From the NCBI GenBank assembly GCA_944321145.1, contig CALUKF010000003.1, positions 1 to 64,000 on the forward strand: a DNA stretch of 64,000 nt, given 5' to 3'. This stretch comes from an uncultured Odoribacter sp. GTDB taxonomy: Bacteria > Bacteroidota > Bacteroidia > Bacteroidales > Marinifilaceae. The stretch's first letter is position 1. Each line of letters opens with the position of its first letter. Positions 17,604-26,756 of this stretch are shown piece after piece. Both the position numbers and the translations under genes were made by a program. The notes below the pieces were generated by a model that searched no databases, had not been told where the DNA came from, and saw nothing but the letters and a program-made list of their open reading frames with translations.

Positions 17604-19277
17604 ATGAAATACCCGATAGGCATCCAAGATTTTGCAAAAATCATCACCAACGACTACGTTTATATAGACAAAACGGATTTGATTTATTCGCTTGTGAAAG
17701 AGGGGAATATTTATTTTCTGAGCCGCCCGAGACGATTTGGAAAAAGTCTGTTGGTATCAACGTTGGAGCATTATTTCATGGGACATAAAGAACTGTTCAA
17801 AGGCTTGAAAATCGACAGTTTGGAGCAGGACTGGCTGGAGTACCCGATATTCCATGTGGATTTCAGCGGGGGAAACTTCACGAAAGAAGGGCTGTTGGAA
17901 GAAAAACTTGAACGTTACCTGTCCACGTGGGAAGAGATGTACGGCAGCCACCCGGCCTGGAGGATTACAGCAGACCGCTTTGCCTATGTGCTGAAACGGG
18001 CGCATGAAATGACGGGGCGGAAGTGCGTGGTATTGGTGGACGAATACGACAAGCCGATGTTGGATGCGCTGAACACCGACATGGAGCGGAGTGCACGGGA
18101 GAATAATGAACGCCTGGAAGCTCGGAATCGGGATTTGCTGCGGGACTTTTATTCCACATTCAAAGGTTCGGATGCAGACCTGCAATTTGTATTCCTCACC
18201 GGAGTAACCAAATTCTCACAAGTCAGCGTGTTCAGCGGCTTCAACCAACCGGCAGACATCAGCCTGTTGAGGAAATATGATACCATTTGCGGTATTACGC
18301 AGAAGGAACTAGAGCATTATTTTGCAGAGCCGATAATTGAGCTTGCAGCAAAATTCCGGCAAAGCGTTCCGGAAATGAAAGAAATATTGAAACAGCGTTA
18401 TGACGGTTATCATTTCAGCACTCGAATGGTGGATGTATACAATCCATATAGTTTGTTGAATGTATTTCGTTATAAGCAGTTGAGTGATTATTGGTTTAAG
18501 AGCGGCACGCCGACTTACTTGGTGCATCTACTTGCACATACGCAGGAGGACTTAAGCGAACTGACGGGACGTTACTACCCGGAACGGGAATTTGAAGAAT
18601 ACAAGGCAACGGCGGAAAAGCCCCTGCCCATGATTTACCAAAGTGGCTACCTGACCATCAAGGATTACAACTGGGAGGAAGAAACCTTCCTCTTGGATTT
18701 CCCGAACAACGAAGTAAAGGCAGGCTTCCTGACCGCCGTAGCTTCCAATTACTTGAAACCCGCAGAAGATACAGGTGTCCTCGCTTTCCGCCTTTCCAAA
18801 GCACTGAAAACAGGCGATTTGGAAACCTTCCGCAAACTGCTGACCTCTTTCCTTGCCGGCATTCCTTACAGCATGCGCCGCAAGAACGACGAGACAGAGC
18901 GCGAACGCTATTTCCATTACACTTTTTACCTTATCTTGCGTTTGATGAGCATTTACACGGTCTACACCGAAAAGGAGCAAAGCCAGGGACGGGTAGACTG
19001 CATCGTCGAAACTGATAAATACATCTACATCTTCGAGTTCAAGCTGGACGGCACGGCAGCTGCCGGCATCAAGCAAATCGAGGAGAAAGGCTACGCCCGC
19101 CCCTACGAGGCGGACAAGCGCAAGATTTACCGCATCGGCGTGAACTTCTCCTCCGAGACCGGCACGCTGGACGACTGGCAGGTGGAGGAGCGAGGCGACG
19201 CGGGGGATTCACTTGCTTTGCAGCACACGGCTCTCCATCCCAACACGCTGAATGAGGCGTGCCCCTATCAGCCGTGA
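17604..19277 (+). CDS. AAA-ATPase-like / PD-(D/E)XK nuclease-superfamily protein (DUF1703 type)
   Basis: A 557-residue protein of a family expanded in Bacteroidota. It opens with the typical PIGIQDFAKIITNDYVYIDKT block; Walker A is RPRRFGKSLL (about residue 41) and Walker B is CVVLVDEYDKPML (about 142). The C-terminal ~100 residues carry a PD-(D/E)XK-like core: GRVDCIVET and IYIFEFKLDG, followed by a helix with Gln. Members are thought to be ATPase-nuclease proteins, possibly mobile or phage-related, with no established role. It has its own promoter and no same-operon partner. The last ~25 residues after the nuclease core look non-conserved. Confidence 0.9.
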   Translation: MKYPIGIQDFAKIITNDYVYIDKTDLIYSLVKEGNIYFLSRPRRFGKSLLVSTLEHYFMGHKELFKGLKIDSLEQDWLEYPIFHVDFSGGNFTKEGLLEEKLERYLSTWEEMYGSHPAWRITADRFAYVLKRAHEMTGRKCVVLVDEYDKPMLDALNTDMERSARENNERLEARNRDLLRDFYSTFKGSDADLQFVFLTGVTKFSQVSVFSGFNQPADISLLRKYDTICGITQKELEHYFAEPIIELAAKFRQSVPEMKEILKQRYDGYHFSTRMVDVYNPYSLLNVFRYKQLSDYWFKSGTPTYLVHLLAHTQEDLSELTGRYYPEREFEEYKATAEKPLPMIYQSGYLTIKDYNWEEETFLLDFPNNEVKAGFLTAVASNYLKPAEDTGVLAFRLSKALKTGDLETFRKLLTSFLAGIPYSMRRKNDETERERYFHYTFYLILRLMSIYTVYTEKEQSQGRVDCIVETDKYIYIFEFKLDGTAAAGIKQIEEKGYARPYEADKRKIYRIGVNFSSETGTLDDWQVEERGDAGDSLALQHTALHPNTLNEACPYQP

Positions 19278-19341
19278 GGTGTTTAATTTTGGGGGTTATG
19301 GAAGTATTTTGTTAAATATTCGGGGTATTGCAAGAAAAACT

Positions 19342-19372
19342 CTTGGATATTTGGGAGGAATTATTACTTTTG
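19342..19372 (+). promoter_or_regulatory. Promoter of the M60 peptidase gene
   Basis: CTTG at 19342-19345 (one mismatch from TTTG), 19 bases, then a perfect TACTTTTG at 19365-19372. It lies 68 bases before the ATG. Confidence 0.6.
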
Positions 19373-19440
19373 TAATTCGTAAAGGCATGTGCAGTTTGAC
19401 AATTAATTAAATAAGAGGTTAAACCTATCAGTATTTATTT

Positions 19441-22155
19441 ATGGGAAAATTCATTAGTGTTATTAGTTTGATGATTTGCCTGGCATTTCTGGGCAACGGG
19501 TGTGATGACGAAGGTACGGAAAGCATGCCGTACCTGACAGTTGCTGTGGACACTGTAGACTTCAACAACGAAGAGGCGAGCCGGGCTGTGGCGGTGGATG
19601 CCAATGTGGAATGGCATGCGGAGGTGGCAGAGGACTGGGTGGACGTGACCGGCAACGGGAACTCGATGACCATCCATGTGCTGGAAAACACGGAATTGGC
19701 AAGCCGGGAGGCACGGATTACAGTCACGGGCGGCGCTTTGCACGACGAGGTGCTGGTGCGGCAACTGGGAGTAGAGCCTGCCATCATGTTTTCACCGGAA
19801 AGCATTGAGGCAGAAGGTGAAGGAGGTAACGATACGGTGAAAATTATCACCAACGCCAGCTGGGCGGTAGCGGCTCCGGACTGGGTGGATGCCCCGCAGC
19901 GGCTGGAAGCGACAGACACGACTTTCGCGTTCTTCGTCCACTCGAACATGGCGGACAGCAGGCGTGACAGCGTGATTGTTTTCCGGGAAGAGACGACCGG
20001 AAAAACGGACACGCTGCGGATTATGCAGCACGCATTGGAGGAGTATGAAGCCATCACCCCGGACGAGGTTTTGGGCGACATCCAAATCAAGGTGGCACGG
20101 GCGGAGAGCTCGGCAAACGGAGGCGGCAGCGTGACATTGAGTTATGACGGGAGCAGAAGCACCAGCCGGGAAAACGTGCATTGGGGCTGGGTGAACTTTC
20201 CGGCAACTTTGACTTATTACTTTGAGGACGTGCCCTCCATGAATTACATGGTTTACTATCCGGGACCTTGGGGACTGGCCGGCATGTTTGGCGAGATAGA
20301 AATCTGGGCGCAGTGCGAAGGGGAGGATGATTTCACGAAAGTCATGGATTATGATTGCGGACGCACAACACAATCCTCGATGGTAACCTTCCCGGAGCCT
20401 TTGTTGAATCCCGAAGCCATCCAAATTATAGTAAAGACTGCCGATACAGGGAATGGCAATCTTATCAGTTGCGCGGAGATGGAGTTTTACCGGGAAAATG
20501 AAGAGAATTTCGACCCGCTCACGCTGTTCACTGACGAGACCTGTTCGGAATTGAGGCCGGGCATTACCCTGGAAGAGATTGACACATGCCGCTATGCCTT
20601 TTACCGGAACATCGCCATGCACATGATGAACGGGACGTACCCCACGGAGTTCAGAATCCAGGAATACAGGGCTTGGCCTAACCCGAACGAGGACGCTGCA
20701 CAAAACAAGACCGGGACGTACGGCCAATTGGACAACCCGACGGGCATTTCCGTAAGGCAAAACGAGGAAATCATGGTGTTCGTCGGCCCGATGAATGGGA
20801 AAAGCATTTCCATCGGCGTGCAGGAATTGCAGGTTTCAAACGGGGACGGGTACGGCGTGACCACGTTCGGGTTGCAGGAAGGCATGAACAAGCTCAGGAT
20901 GCCCAAGAGCGGATTGCTGTACGTCCTGTACAAAGACAGTGATTATGAGAGTGCGCCCAAGGTCAAAATCCACATTGCCTCCGGGGAGGTGAACGGCTAT
21001 TTCGACATTGAAAAGCATGACGCTGAGGACTGGGACAGGCTGTTGGACGCGGCAGTCAATTACAACTTCGACGTGGTTGGTAAATATTCGCACCTGACTT
21101 TCCCGGTCATCCATTTGCGGCTTTACGCAGGGAACGGCGTGGACTTGATCAACCTTTACGACGAGATGGTCTATGAGCAACAACAGTTCATGGGTTTGGA
21201 GAAGTACGGCAAGATGTTCAGGAACCGGATGTATTTCCATGTGATGTACACCAGCTACATGTACGCCACCTCCTACCGGACGGCATACAATGTCAGCACG
21301 CTGTCCACCGTATTAGACCCGGAAAGGCTGAAAACATCGTCTTGGGGACCCGCGCACGAGTTGGGGCACATCCACCAGACGCGGCCGGGATTGCGCTGGC
21401 AGGGCATGATCGAAGTGACGAACAACATCCACGCCCTTTATATCCAGACGTTGTGGGGCAACCAGTCGCGGCTGATGAACGCGGACAGCGGGTATGCCAA
21501 CCGCTACGAGAAGGCAATGACCAATTACTTCACCAGCGGGCAGGCGCATGCGCTGGACGGGGACGTGTTCTGCCGGCTCGTGCCGTTCTGGCAGTTGTAC
21601 CTGTACTTTGACAAAGCCAAGGGGAACAGCGATTTCTACAAGGACGTATATGAGTATGTGCGGGTACAGCCCGACCAAAATGGCGCAGGCAACCAACAGA
21701 CAGAGTTCGTCTGGAACTGCTGCCAGCAAGCCGAACGGGACTTGACGGACTTCTTCGAGAAGTGGGGTTTCCTGACACCGGTAGACACCTTGATCGGGGA
21801 TTACGGAACCGCACGGATGACTGTCACCGAGGAGCGGATACAGGAAATCAAGGACTTGGCTTCACGGTATCCGAAGCCGGATGCCGCCTTTGAATACATC
21901 ACCGATGCGAATGTGGAACTATTCAAGCAGATGGCACCGGTGAGCGCAGGCACTGCCCAGGTTTCCGGCACGAGCGTGGAAATCACCGGCGGCTCGAATG
22001 CCGTGGCTTACGAAGCATGCAACGCCGAGGGGAAACTGATTCGCGTATCGACCGAGACCTCGTTCACCCTCCCGGAAGAATGGCAGGACGGCTTCCGGCT
22101 CTATGCCGTCGGTGCCAACGGGGAAAAGGCGGAAATCACGGTTTCCGGCCAATAA
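19441..22155 (+). CDS. Secreted BACON-M60 (enhancin-like) metallopeptidase lipoprotein
   Basis: A 904-residue protein with a lipoprotein signal (LGNGC, Cys21). Two BACON-type beta-sandwiches lie at about 28-105 and 110-195, a discoidin/CBM32-like sugar-binding domain at about 205-350, and the M60-like peptidase domain from about 430 to 800. The zinc site is HELGH with His639, Glu640 and His643, followed by Glu658. A small Ig-like tail closes the protein. Characterised Bacteroidota M60 proteins such as BT4244 cleave O-glycosylated mucin-type peptides, so host-mucin proteolysis at the cell surface is the likely role. It has its own promoter and a perfect palindromic terminator, hence it is a single-gene unit despite nearby SusCD. 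Confidence 0.93.
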   Translation: MGKFISVISLMICLAFLGNGCDDEGTESMPYLTVAVDTVDFNNEEASRAVAVDANVEWHAEVAEDWVDVTGNGNSMTIHVLENTELASREARITVTGGALHDEVLVRQLGVEPAIMFSPESIEAEGEGGNDTVKIITNASWAVAAPDWVDAPQRLEATDTTFAFFVHSNMADSRRDSVIVFREETTGKTDTLRIMQHALEEYEAITPDEVLGDIQIKVARAESSANGGGSVTLSYDGSRSTSRENVHWGWVNFPATLTYYFEDVPSMNYMVYYPGPWGLAGMFGEIEIWAQCEGEDDFTKVMDYDCGRTTQSSMVTFPEPLLNPEAIQIIVKTADTGNGNLISCAEMEFYRENEENFDPLTLFTDETCSELRPGITLEEIDTCRYAFYRNIAMHMMNGTYPTEFRIQEYRAWPNPNEDAAQNKTGTYGQLDNPTGISVRQNEEIMVFVGPMNGKSISIGVQELQVSNGDGYGVTTFGLQEGMNKLRMPKSGLLYVLYKDSDYESAPKVKIHIASGEVNGYFDIEKHDAEDWDRLLDAAVNYNFDVVGKYSHLTFPVIHLRLYAGNGVDLINLYDEMVYEQQQFMGLEKYGKMFRNRMYFHVMYTSYMYATSYRTAYNVSTLSTVLDPERLKTSSWGPAHELGHIHQTRPGLRWQGMIEVTNNIHALYIQTLWGNQSRLMNADSGYANRYEKAMTNYFTSGQAHALDGDVFCRLVPFWQLYLYFDKAKGNSDFYKDVYEYVRVQPDQNGAGNQQTEFVWNCCQQAERDLTDFFEKWGFLTPVDTLIGDYGTARMTVTEERIQEIKDLASRYPKPDAAFEYITDANVELFKQMAPVSAGTAQVSGTSVEITGGSNAVAYEACNAEGKLIRVSTETSFTLPEEWQDGFRLYAVGANGEKAEITVSGQ

Positions 22156-22170
22156 CCCGACTACCCAACA

Positions 22171-22206
22171 CAAGAACGCCACCTGCCGGAGCAGGTGGCG
22201 TTCTTG
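22171..22206. terminator. Perfect 16-bp palindromic terminator between convergent genes
   Basis: CAAGAACGCCACCTGC and its exact inverse flank a 4-base CGGA loop. It separates the M60 stop (22155) from the stop of the minus-strand GPAT gene (22228) and can serve both directions. Confidence 0.8.
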
Positions 22207-22227
22207 CATATAGGAGCACTCCACGGA

Positions 22228-23646
22228 TTACTCCATGTAACTGCTGTTATCCCAGCAATGCGTGCAGAGTTGCTCTTTCGGCAGACCGATGGCTTCTACA
22301 AGGTCGTCGAGGCGCTGGAATTGCAAAGAATCCAACTGCAGGTGCTGACACATCACTTTCACCATCGCCTTGTATTTGTCAGAATCCGGGTCGGCGTATG
22401 GCTTCAGGATTTCGTCCGTCAGTTCCGACGTGCCCTCCAAGTCGCGGATAACCCGCCGGGCGAACAAGTCGAAAGTCGAACGCGAAGTCGAGAAATTCAG
22501 GAAGCAGCACGGGTAAATCAACGGCGGGCAGGCGATGCGGATGTGTACCTCTTTCACACCACATTCCCGGAGCTTCACCACATTGTCTTTCAGCTGGGTG
22601 CCACGCACAATGGAGTCATCGAGAAAGACGATCTTTGCGTCACGGGTGAATGCCTCGTTTGGCAAAAGCTTCATTTTAGCCACCAAATCACGCATATTCT
22701 GGTTCTGCGGCATAAAACTGCGCGGCCATGTCGGCGTATATTTCACAAAGGGACGCTTGTAAGGCACCCCTTTCTCGTTGGCATAACCAATGGCATGCCC
22801 CACGCCCGAATCCGGTATGCCTGCTGCAAAATCCGGCGTCAGTTCGTCACGCCGTGCCATAGCAGCCCCGCAACGGTAGCGTGCATCCTCCACATTGATG
22901 CCTTCGTAATAAGCTGACGGGTAACCATAATATACCCATAGGAAAGAACAAATCTGCTTCCGGCAGCCCGGCGCGATGATGGGCGTGATGCCGTCCTTCG
23001 ACACACGCACTGCTTCCTGCGGTCCGAGGTCGCGCACCAGCGTATAACCCAAGTTCGTAAACGACGAACTCTCGCTTGCCACCACATAGCCAAATTCATT
23101 TTTCCCGATGATAATCGGCGTGCGCCCAAACTTGTCGCGTGCGGCATAAATGCAACTGTCCGTGAGAATCAGGAAAGAGCACGAACCCTTCACCGTCCGA
23201 TAGACATGCTCGATGCCCTCCTTGAACGTATTGCCCTGATTGATGAGAATGCTCACCACTTCCGCCGGATTGATGGCGGAACCGGACATTTCGGCAAAAT
23301 GAATCTTCTCGCTCAACAACGCATCGGAAATTTCTTTCAAGTTGTCGATACGCCCCACCGTCGCCACGGCAAAACGCCCCAAATGCGAAGTCACCGTAAT
23401 CGGCTGCGACTCCATATCGCTGATGACGCCGATACCCAAATTCGACTCCCGGAAGCGGTCTAACTCCGGCTCAAACTTATTCCGGAAATAGGCACTCTCG
23501 ATGCTATGTATCGAGCGCACAAAATCTTGCCCATTGTAAAAAGCCATACCGGCTTTCTTTGTCCCCAAATGTGAATGATAATCGGTGCCGTAGAATACAT
23601 CAGCGACACACTCTTTGCGAGATACGCAACCAAAAAATCCGCTCAT
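22228..23646 (-). CDS. Amidophosphoribosyltransferase-like protein with Ser in place of the N-terminal Cys
   Basis: A 472-residue PurF-family protein. The phosphoribosyltransferase half is intact: the PRPP loop VFLDDSIVRGTQ lies at about residues 335-350, and GINVEDAR precedes it. Cysteines near ~240 (KQIC), ~375 (YPCC) and the C-terminal LCTHC match the positions of [4Fe-4S] ligands in Bacillus-type GPAT. However the mature N-terminus that is Cys-Gly-x-x-Gly in PurF reads MSGFFG here, so the Ntn nucleophile would be Ser, and the HRGQ loop reads HLGT. It may therefore use ammonia, be a Ser-type Ntn enzyme, or have another role. It has its own promoter. This form seems to be standard for a Bacteroidota paralogue. 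Confidence 0.88.
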   Translation of the reverse strand: MSGFFGCVSRKECVADVFYGTDYHSHLGTKKAGMAFYNGQDFVRSIHSIESAYFRNKFEPELDRFRESNLGIGVISDMESQPITVTSHLGRFAVATVGRIDNLKEISDALLSEKIHFAEMSGSAINPAEVVSILINQGNTFKEGIEHVYRTVKGSCSFLILTDSCIYAARDKFGRTPIIIGKNEFGYVVASESSSFTNLGYTLVRDLGPQEAVRVSKDGITPIIAPGCRKQICSFLWVYYGYPSAYYEGINVEDARYRCGAAMARRDELTPDFAAGIPDSGVGHAIGYANEKGVPYKRPFVKYTPTWPRSFMPQNQNMRDLVAKMKLLPNEAFTRDAKIVFLDDSIVRGTQLKDNVVKLRECGVKEVHIRIACPPLIYPCCFLNFSTSRSTFDLFARRVIRDLEGTSELTDEILKPYADPDSDKYKAMVKVMCQHLQLDSLQFQRLDDLVEAIGLPKEQLCTHCWDNSSYME

Positions 23647-23676
23647 ATTTTAATGTAGTAAATTAAATTGTCTGCA

Positions 23677-23706
23677 CAAAATTACAATTTTCCCTCAACA
23701 GTCAAA
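23677..23706 (-). promoter_or_regulatory. Promoter of the GPAT-like gene
   Basis: On the minus strand TTTG (23706-23703), 18 bases, then TAATTTTG (23684-23677). It overlaps the 3' end of the upstream minus-strand hypothetical gene, indicating separate transcription of the GPAT gene. Confidence 0.55.
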
Positions 23707-24084
23707 ATGCTTCTGGCGGAAATTCACCGTTTGGGCGTTCGCCCTGCACATGATACGGAAGCGGATGCCTTCCTCCGCCATCATCCGCATCTCTTCCGGC
23801 CAATACTCCATAAACAGTTCCTCCGGTCCTTCCACGCAACGCCAAATGCTGATTTTGTCGCGCGTAATCCCGATTTGCTCCAACGCCTCATACTTCCCTT
23901 TCAGAAAACCGATAAAATTGCTGATATAAAAAATCGGCAAGTCACCGAACACTGGTTCGTAATCCATCGACAACACCCACGCGCCCGTCTCTTCCTCATC
24001 GTGTTTTACCTCCAAAATCGAATCAATCAACTCAACTTGGGTCGGCAGAGACACCTCTATTTTCAAATAATAAGTATCATTCAT
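23695..24084 (-). CDS. Hypothetical cytoplasmic protein (129 aa)
   Basis: Start set at the ATG giving MNDTYYLK; the upstream in-frame extension is unlikely because it has no similarity to the soluble, regular beta/alpha pattern that follows. The protein is acidic and soluble, with alternating predicted strands (YYLKIEVS, GAWVLSMDY) and an amphipathic helix near ISNFIGFLKGKYEALEQIG, and a terminal Cys. I do not recognise the family. It lies 48 bases upstream of the GPAT-like gene on the same strand but that gene has its own promoter. Confidence 0.65.
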   Translation of the reverse strand: MNDTYYLKIEVSLPTQVELIDSILEVKHDEEETGAWVLSMDYEPVFGDLPIFYISNFIGFLKGKYEALEQIGITRDKISIWRCVEGPEELFMEYWPEEMRMMAEEGIRFRIMCRANAQTVNFRQKHFDC

Positions 24085-24169
24085 AAATTGTCTATTTTCA
24101 ACCTTTCCGCAAAAAACGCCGTAAAGATAAAGAAAATCCAAGAAATAAACATTTCACCCGTTTTTTTTA

Positions 24170-24177
24170 TAATTTTG
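24170..24177 (+). promoter_or_regulatory. Possible -7 element of the SulP gene
   Basis: TAATTTTG at 24170-24177 fits the -7 consensus, 27 bases before the SulP start codon. No good TTTG lies 19 bases upstream, so this is tentative. Confidence 0.35.
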
Positions 24178-24204
24178 CGCCCTGTTATTCAAAAAGCGAA
24201 ACAG

Positions 24205-25896
24205 ATGAAACACATTGATTTCCAACCGGCATTATTCCATGCCCTGAAAAATTACAATAAAGAAAAATTCCTCGCCGACCTCATGGCAGGCATCATCGTG
24301 GGCATTGTCGCCCTGCCGCTCGCCATTGCATTCGGCATCGCTTCCGGCGTCAGCCCCGAAAAAGGATTGGTGACAGCCATCATTGCCGGCTTCCTCATCT
24401 CGTTCCTCGGCGGCAGCACCGTGCAAATCGGCGGTCCCACAGGGGCTTTCATCGTCATCGTCTACGGCATCATCCAGCAATTCGGTGTCGAAGGGCTTGC
24501 CATCGCCACCGTCATGGCAGGCATCTTCCTCATCCTCATGGGAGCATTCAAGCTCGGCACCATCATCCGTTTCATCCCCTACCCCATTGTCGTAGGCTTC
24601 ACCAGCGGCATTGCCCTCACCATTTTCACCACCCAAATCAAAGACCTCTTCGGGATGTCCATTGCCGACGTGCCCGCCGATTTCCTTTCCAAATGGGCGG
24701 TCTACTTCCGTCATTTCGACACAACCAACTGGCTCTCCCTTGCCATCGGCGTCGGGAGCATTCTCTTGATTGTCCTCACGCCCCGTGTCAGCAAGAAAAT
24801 ACCCGGTTCGCTCGTCGCCATCATTGTCATGACCGTGGTGAGCTATCTCCTGCGCAACCACTTCGGCGTCACGGGCATCGAGACCATCGGCGACCGTTTT
24901 GAAATCAACGCCTCCATGCCCTCGCCCGGCAAATTGGCATTCGACATGCAAACCATCAACCAACTGCTCCCTGCAGCATTCACCATTGCCGTCCTCGGCG
25001 CCATCGAATCCCTGCTTTCCGCCACCGTTGCCGACGGCGTGACCGGGCACAAGCACAATTCCAACACCGAGCTAATCGCCCAAGGCGCAGCCAACGTCAT
25101 CACTCCCTTCTTCGGCGGCATCCCTGCCACGGGAGCCATCGCCCGCACCATGACCAACATCAACAACGGGGGGAAAACGCCCGTCGCTGGATTGATTCAT
25201 GCAGCCGTGCTCTTGCTCATCCTGCTGTTCCTGGGTCCTCTCACCAAGCACATTCCCATGGCATGCCTTGCCGGCGTATTGGTCATTGTCTCCTACAACA
25301 TGAGCGAATGGCGCACTTTCCGCTCACTCATGAAGAACTCCCGTTCGGATGTGGCAGTGCTCGTCGCGACTTTCCTCCTCACGGTCATCTTCGACCTCAC
25401 CATTGCCATCGAGGTCGGGCTGCTGCTTGCCATGGTGCTCTTCATGAAACGGGTGAGCGAAGCCACGAAAATATCCGTCTCCAAACACGTGGTAGACCTC
25501 TCCCGTGAAGGCGAAATCACCCATGAAGACGAAAAACTTTCCGTGCCTGCCGGCGTGGAAGTATATGAAATTGACGGTCCCTTCTTCTTCGGCATCGCCA
25601 ACAAATTCGACGAGTGCATGAAAATCATCGGCGACAAGCCCCTCATTCGCGTCATCCGCATGCGGAAAGTGCCCTTCATGGACACCACCGGGCTGCACAA
25701 CCTCGAAAGCCTCTACCGGCTCTCAGACAAGGAGAAAATCCGCATCATCCTCTCCGGCGTGAACGACAGCGTGCGCCAAACCCTCGTCAAATCCGGCTTT
25801 GCCCAGACCATAGGCGAAGAAAATATTTGCCCCCACATCCACGCCGCTCTCGCCCGTGCACGGGAAGTATTAGAAAAGGTCAACAAGCAAGAATAA
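24205..25896 (+). CDS. SulP family anion permease with STAS domain
   Basis: A 563-residue SLC26/SulP inner-membrane transporter. Translation should start at the ATG of MKHIDFQPALFHALKNY (24205); the open frame upstream runs antisense through the neighbouring hypothetical gene. The transmembrane part (about 27-430) shows the family block LMAGIIVGIVALPLAIAFGIASG and GGSTVQIGGPTGAF; the cytoplasmic STAS domain covers about 450-560 with MDTTGLHNLE. Members move sulfate, bicarbonate or dicarboxylates with H+ or Na+. Substrate cannot be read from the sequence; no sulfur or carbonic anhydrase gene is adjacent. Confidence 0.95.
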   Translation: MKHIDFQPALFHALKNYNKEKFLADLMAGIIVGIVALPLAIAFGIASGVSPEKGLVTAIIAGFLISFLGGSTVQIGGPTGAFIVIVYGIIQQFGVEGLAIATVMAGIFLILMGAFKLGTIIRFIPYPIVVGFTSGIALTIFTTQIKDLFGMSIADVPADFLSKWAVYFRHFDTTNWLSLAIGVGSILLIVLTPRVSKKIPGSLVAIIVMTVVSYLLRNHFGVTGIETIGDRFEINASMPSPGKLAFDMQTINQLLPAAFTIAVLGAIESLLSATVADGVTGHKHNSNTELIAQGAANVITPFFGGIPATGAIARTMTNINNGGKTPVAGLIHAAVLLLILLFLGPLTKHIPMACLAGVLVIVSYNMSEWRTFRSLMKNSRSDVAVLVATFLLTVIFDLTIAIEVGLLLAMVLFMKRVSEATKISVSKHVVDLSREGEITHEDEKLSVPAGVEVYEIDGPFFFGIANKFDECMKIIGDKPLIRVIRMRKVPFMDTTGLHNLESLYRLSDKEKIRIILSGVNDSVRQTLVKSGFAQTIGEENICPHIHAALARAREVLEKVNKQE

Positions 25897-25910
25897 ACAC
25901 GCCCTCCTTA

Positions 25911-26024
25911 GTTGCTCTCTACTTCTTCCGCCCATGCTCCAGACATACCTTATACCTCCCGTGGTTCCAACCACCCCAAGGCTGGAGAATGTACGGGGCA
26001 TCACCGAACCAAGTAGAGAGCAAC
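25911..26024. repeat. Nested inverted-repeat element between convergent genes
   Basis: Outer 14-base perfect arms at 25911-25924 and 26011-26024 (GTTGCTCTCTACTT and its inverse). Inside them CATGCTCCAG (25933-25942) pairs 9 of 10 with 25982-25991, and an apical hairpin GTGGTTCCAACCAC lies at 25961-25974. The whole 114-base element folds into one long interrupted stem. The remainder of the gap to 26120 shows nothing. It may be a terminator, a small mobile palindromic element or a structured RNA. Confidence 0.65.
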
Positions 26025-26120
26025 CGGCAAGCGGGTATCCGTAAAACCAAGCTGGCAAATAAACAACTCGTTTCCCAAAAGGCAGCGTCAATCCTAATGC
26101 TTCAATCCCCGCACCCCAAC

Positions 26121-26732
26121 TCACGCAAAAAGGATGCTCACCCCGATGACGGCATAAATCGCCGCCTCTGCCACGTTCACCCACAACGCCACACGAGGAT
26201 TGGACATCAACGGGCGAGCCAGCCGCCCTGCCAGCACTGCCACGAGTGAAAATATCACAAATGCCTGCACAATGAAAATCGCCCCGAGCAGAAAAATCTG
26301 TCCCACAGGCTGTCCCGCCTTCTCATCTACAAACTGGGGAAAAAATGCCAAGAAGAAAAGTATCACCTTCGGGTTGAGCAAGTTCATCAAAATCCCCCGC
26401 CGATAGAGTTTGCCGACAACCCCTCCCCCCGCATCCACGCGGAAATGATTCTCCCGACGCGCCCGAAACGCCTTGAAAGCCAAATAAAGCAAATACGCCG
26501 CCCCCGCAAACTTCAATGCCATGAACGCCGTTTCCGAACTCATCAGCAGCACGGAAATCCCCAAAGCGGCAGCCGTCACATGCGCCACCAGCCCCGTACA
26601 CAACCCGGCAGCGAACACCACCCCTGCCCTCCACCCACGGGTCATGCCCTGCGTGAGGACAAACAGAATGTCCGGACCCGGCATCAAGGTCAGGAGCACT
26701 GCAGCCGTTACAAATCCCCAAATATTCATCAT
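26121..26732 (-). CDS. LysE/RhtB family amino-acid exporter
   Basis: A 203-residue inner-membrane exporter of five to six helices. The start is placed at the MMNIWGF methionine; an upstream in-frame ATG lies inside the promoter -7 element. Family features are LMPGPDILFVLTQG near residue 20, GVVFAAGLCTGLVAHV near 40 and the GILMNLLNPKVILFFLAFFPQFV block near 125. The substrate (Lys, Thr, homoserine lactone and others in the family) cannot be decided. It is divergently transcribed from lemA. Confidence 0.93.
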   Translation of the reverse strand: MMNIWGFVTAAVLLTLMPGPDILFVLTQGMTRGWRAGVVFAAGLCTGLVAHVTAAALGISVLLMSSETAFMALKFAGAAYLLYLAFKAFRARRENHFRVDAGGGVVGKLYRRGILMNLLNPKVILFFLAFFPQFVDEKAGQPVGQIFLLGAIFIVQAFVIFSLVAVLAGRLARPLMSNPRVALWVNVAEAAIYAVIGVSILFA

Positions 26733-26756
26733 AATCACGCTATCTGATTCTCCCTG

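Noticed and set aside
17604-19277. Insertion sequence or transposase
   Set aside because: The protein has AAA-like and PD-(D/E)XK motifs, but no terminal inverted repeats or target duplication were visible around it.
19441-22155. M60 gene as member of the SusCD operon
   Set aside because: A strong terminator at 17347-17383, an intervening gene with its own promoter and a further promoter at 19342 separate them.
23668-24204. N-terminal extension of the SulP frame
   Set aside because: It lies antisense to a minus-strand gene, and the family N-terminus plus a -7 element place the start at 24205.
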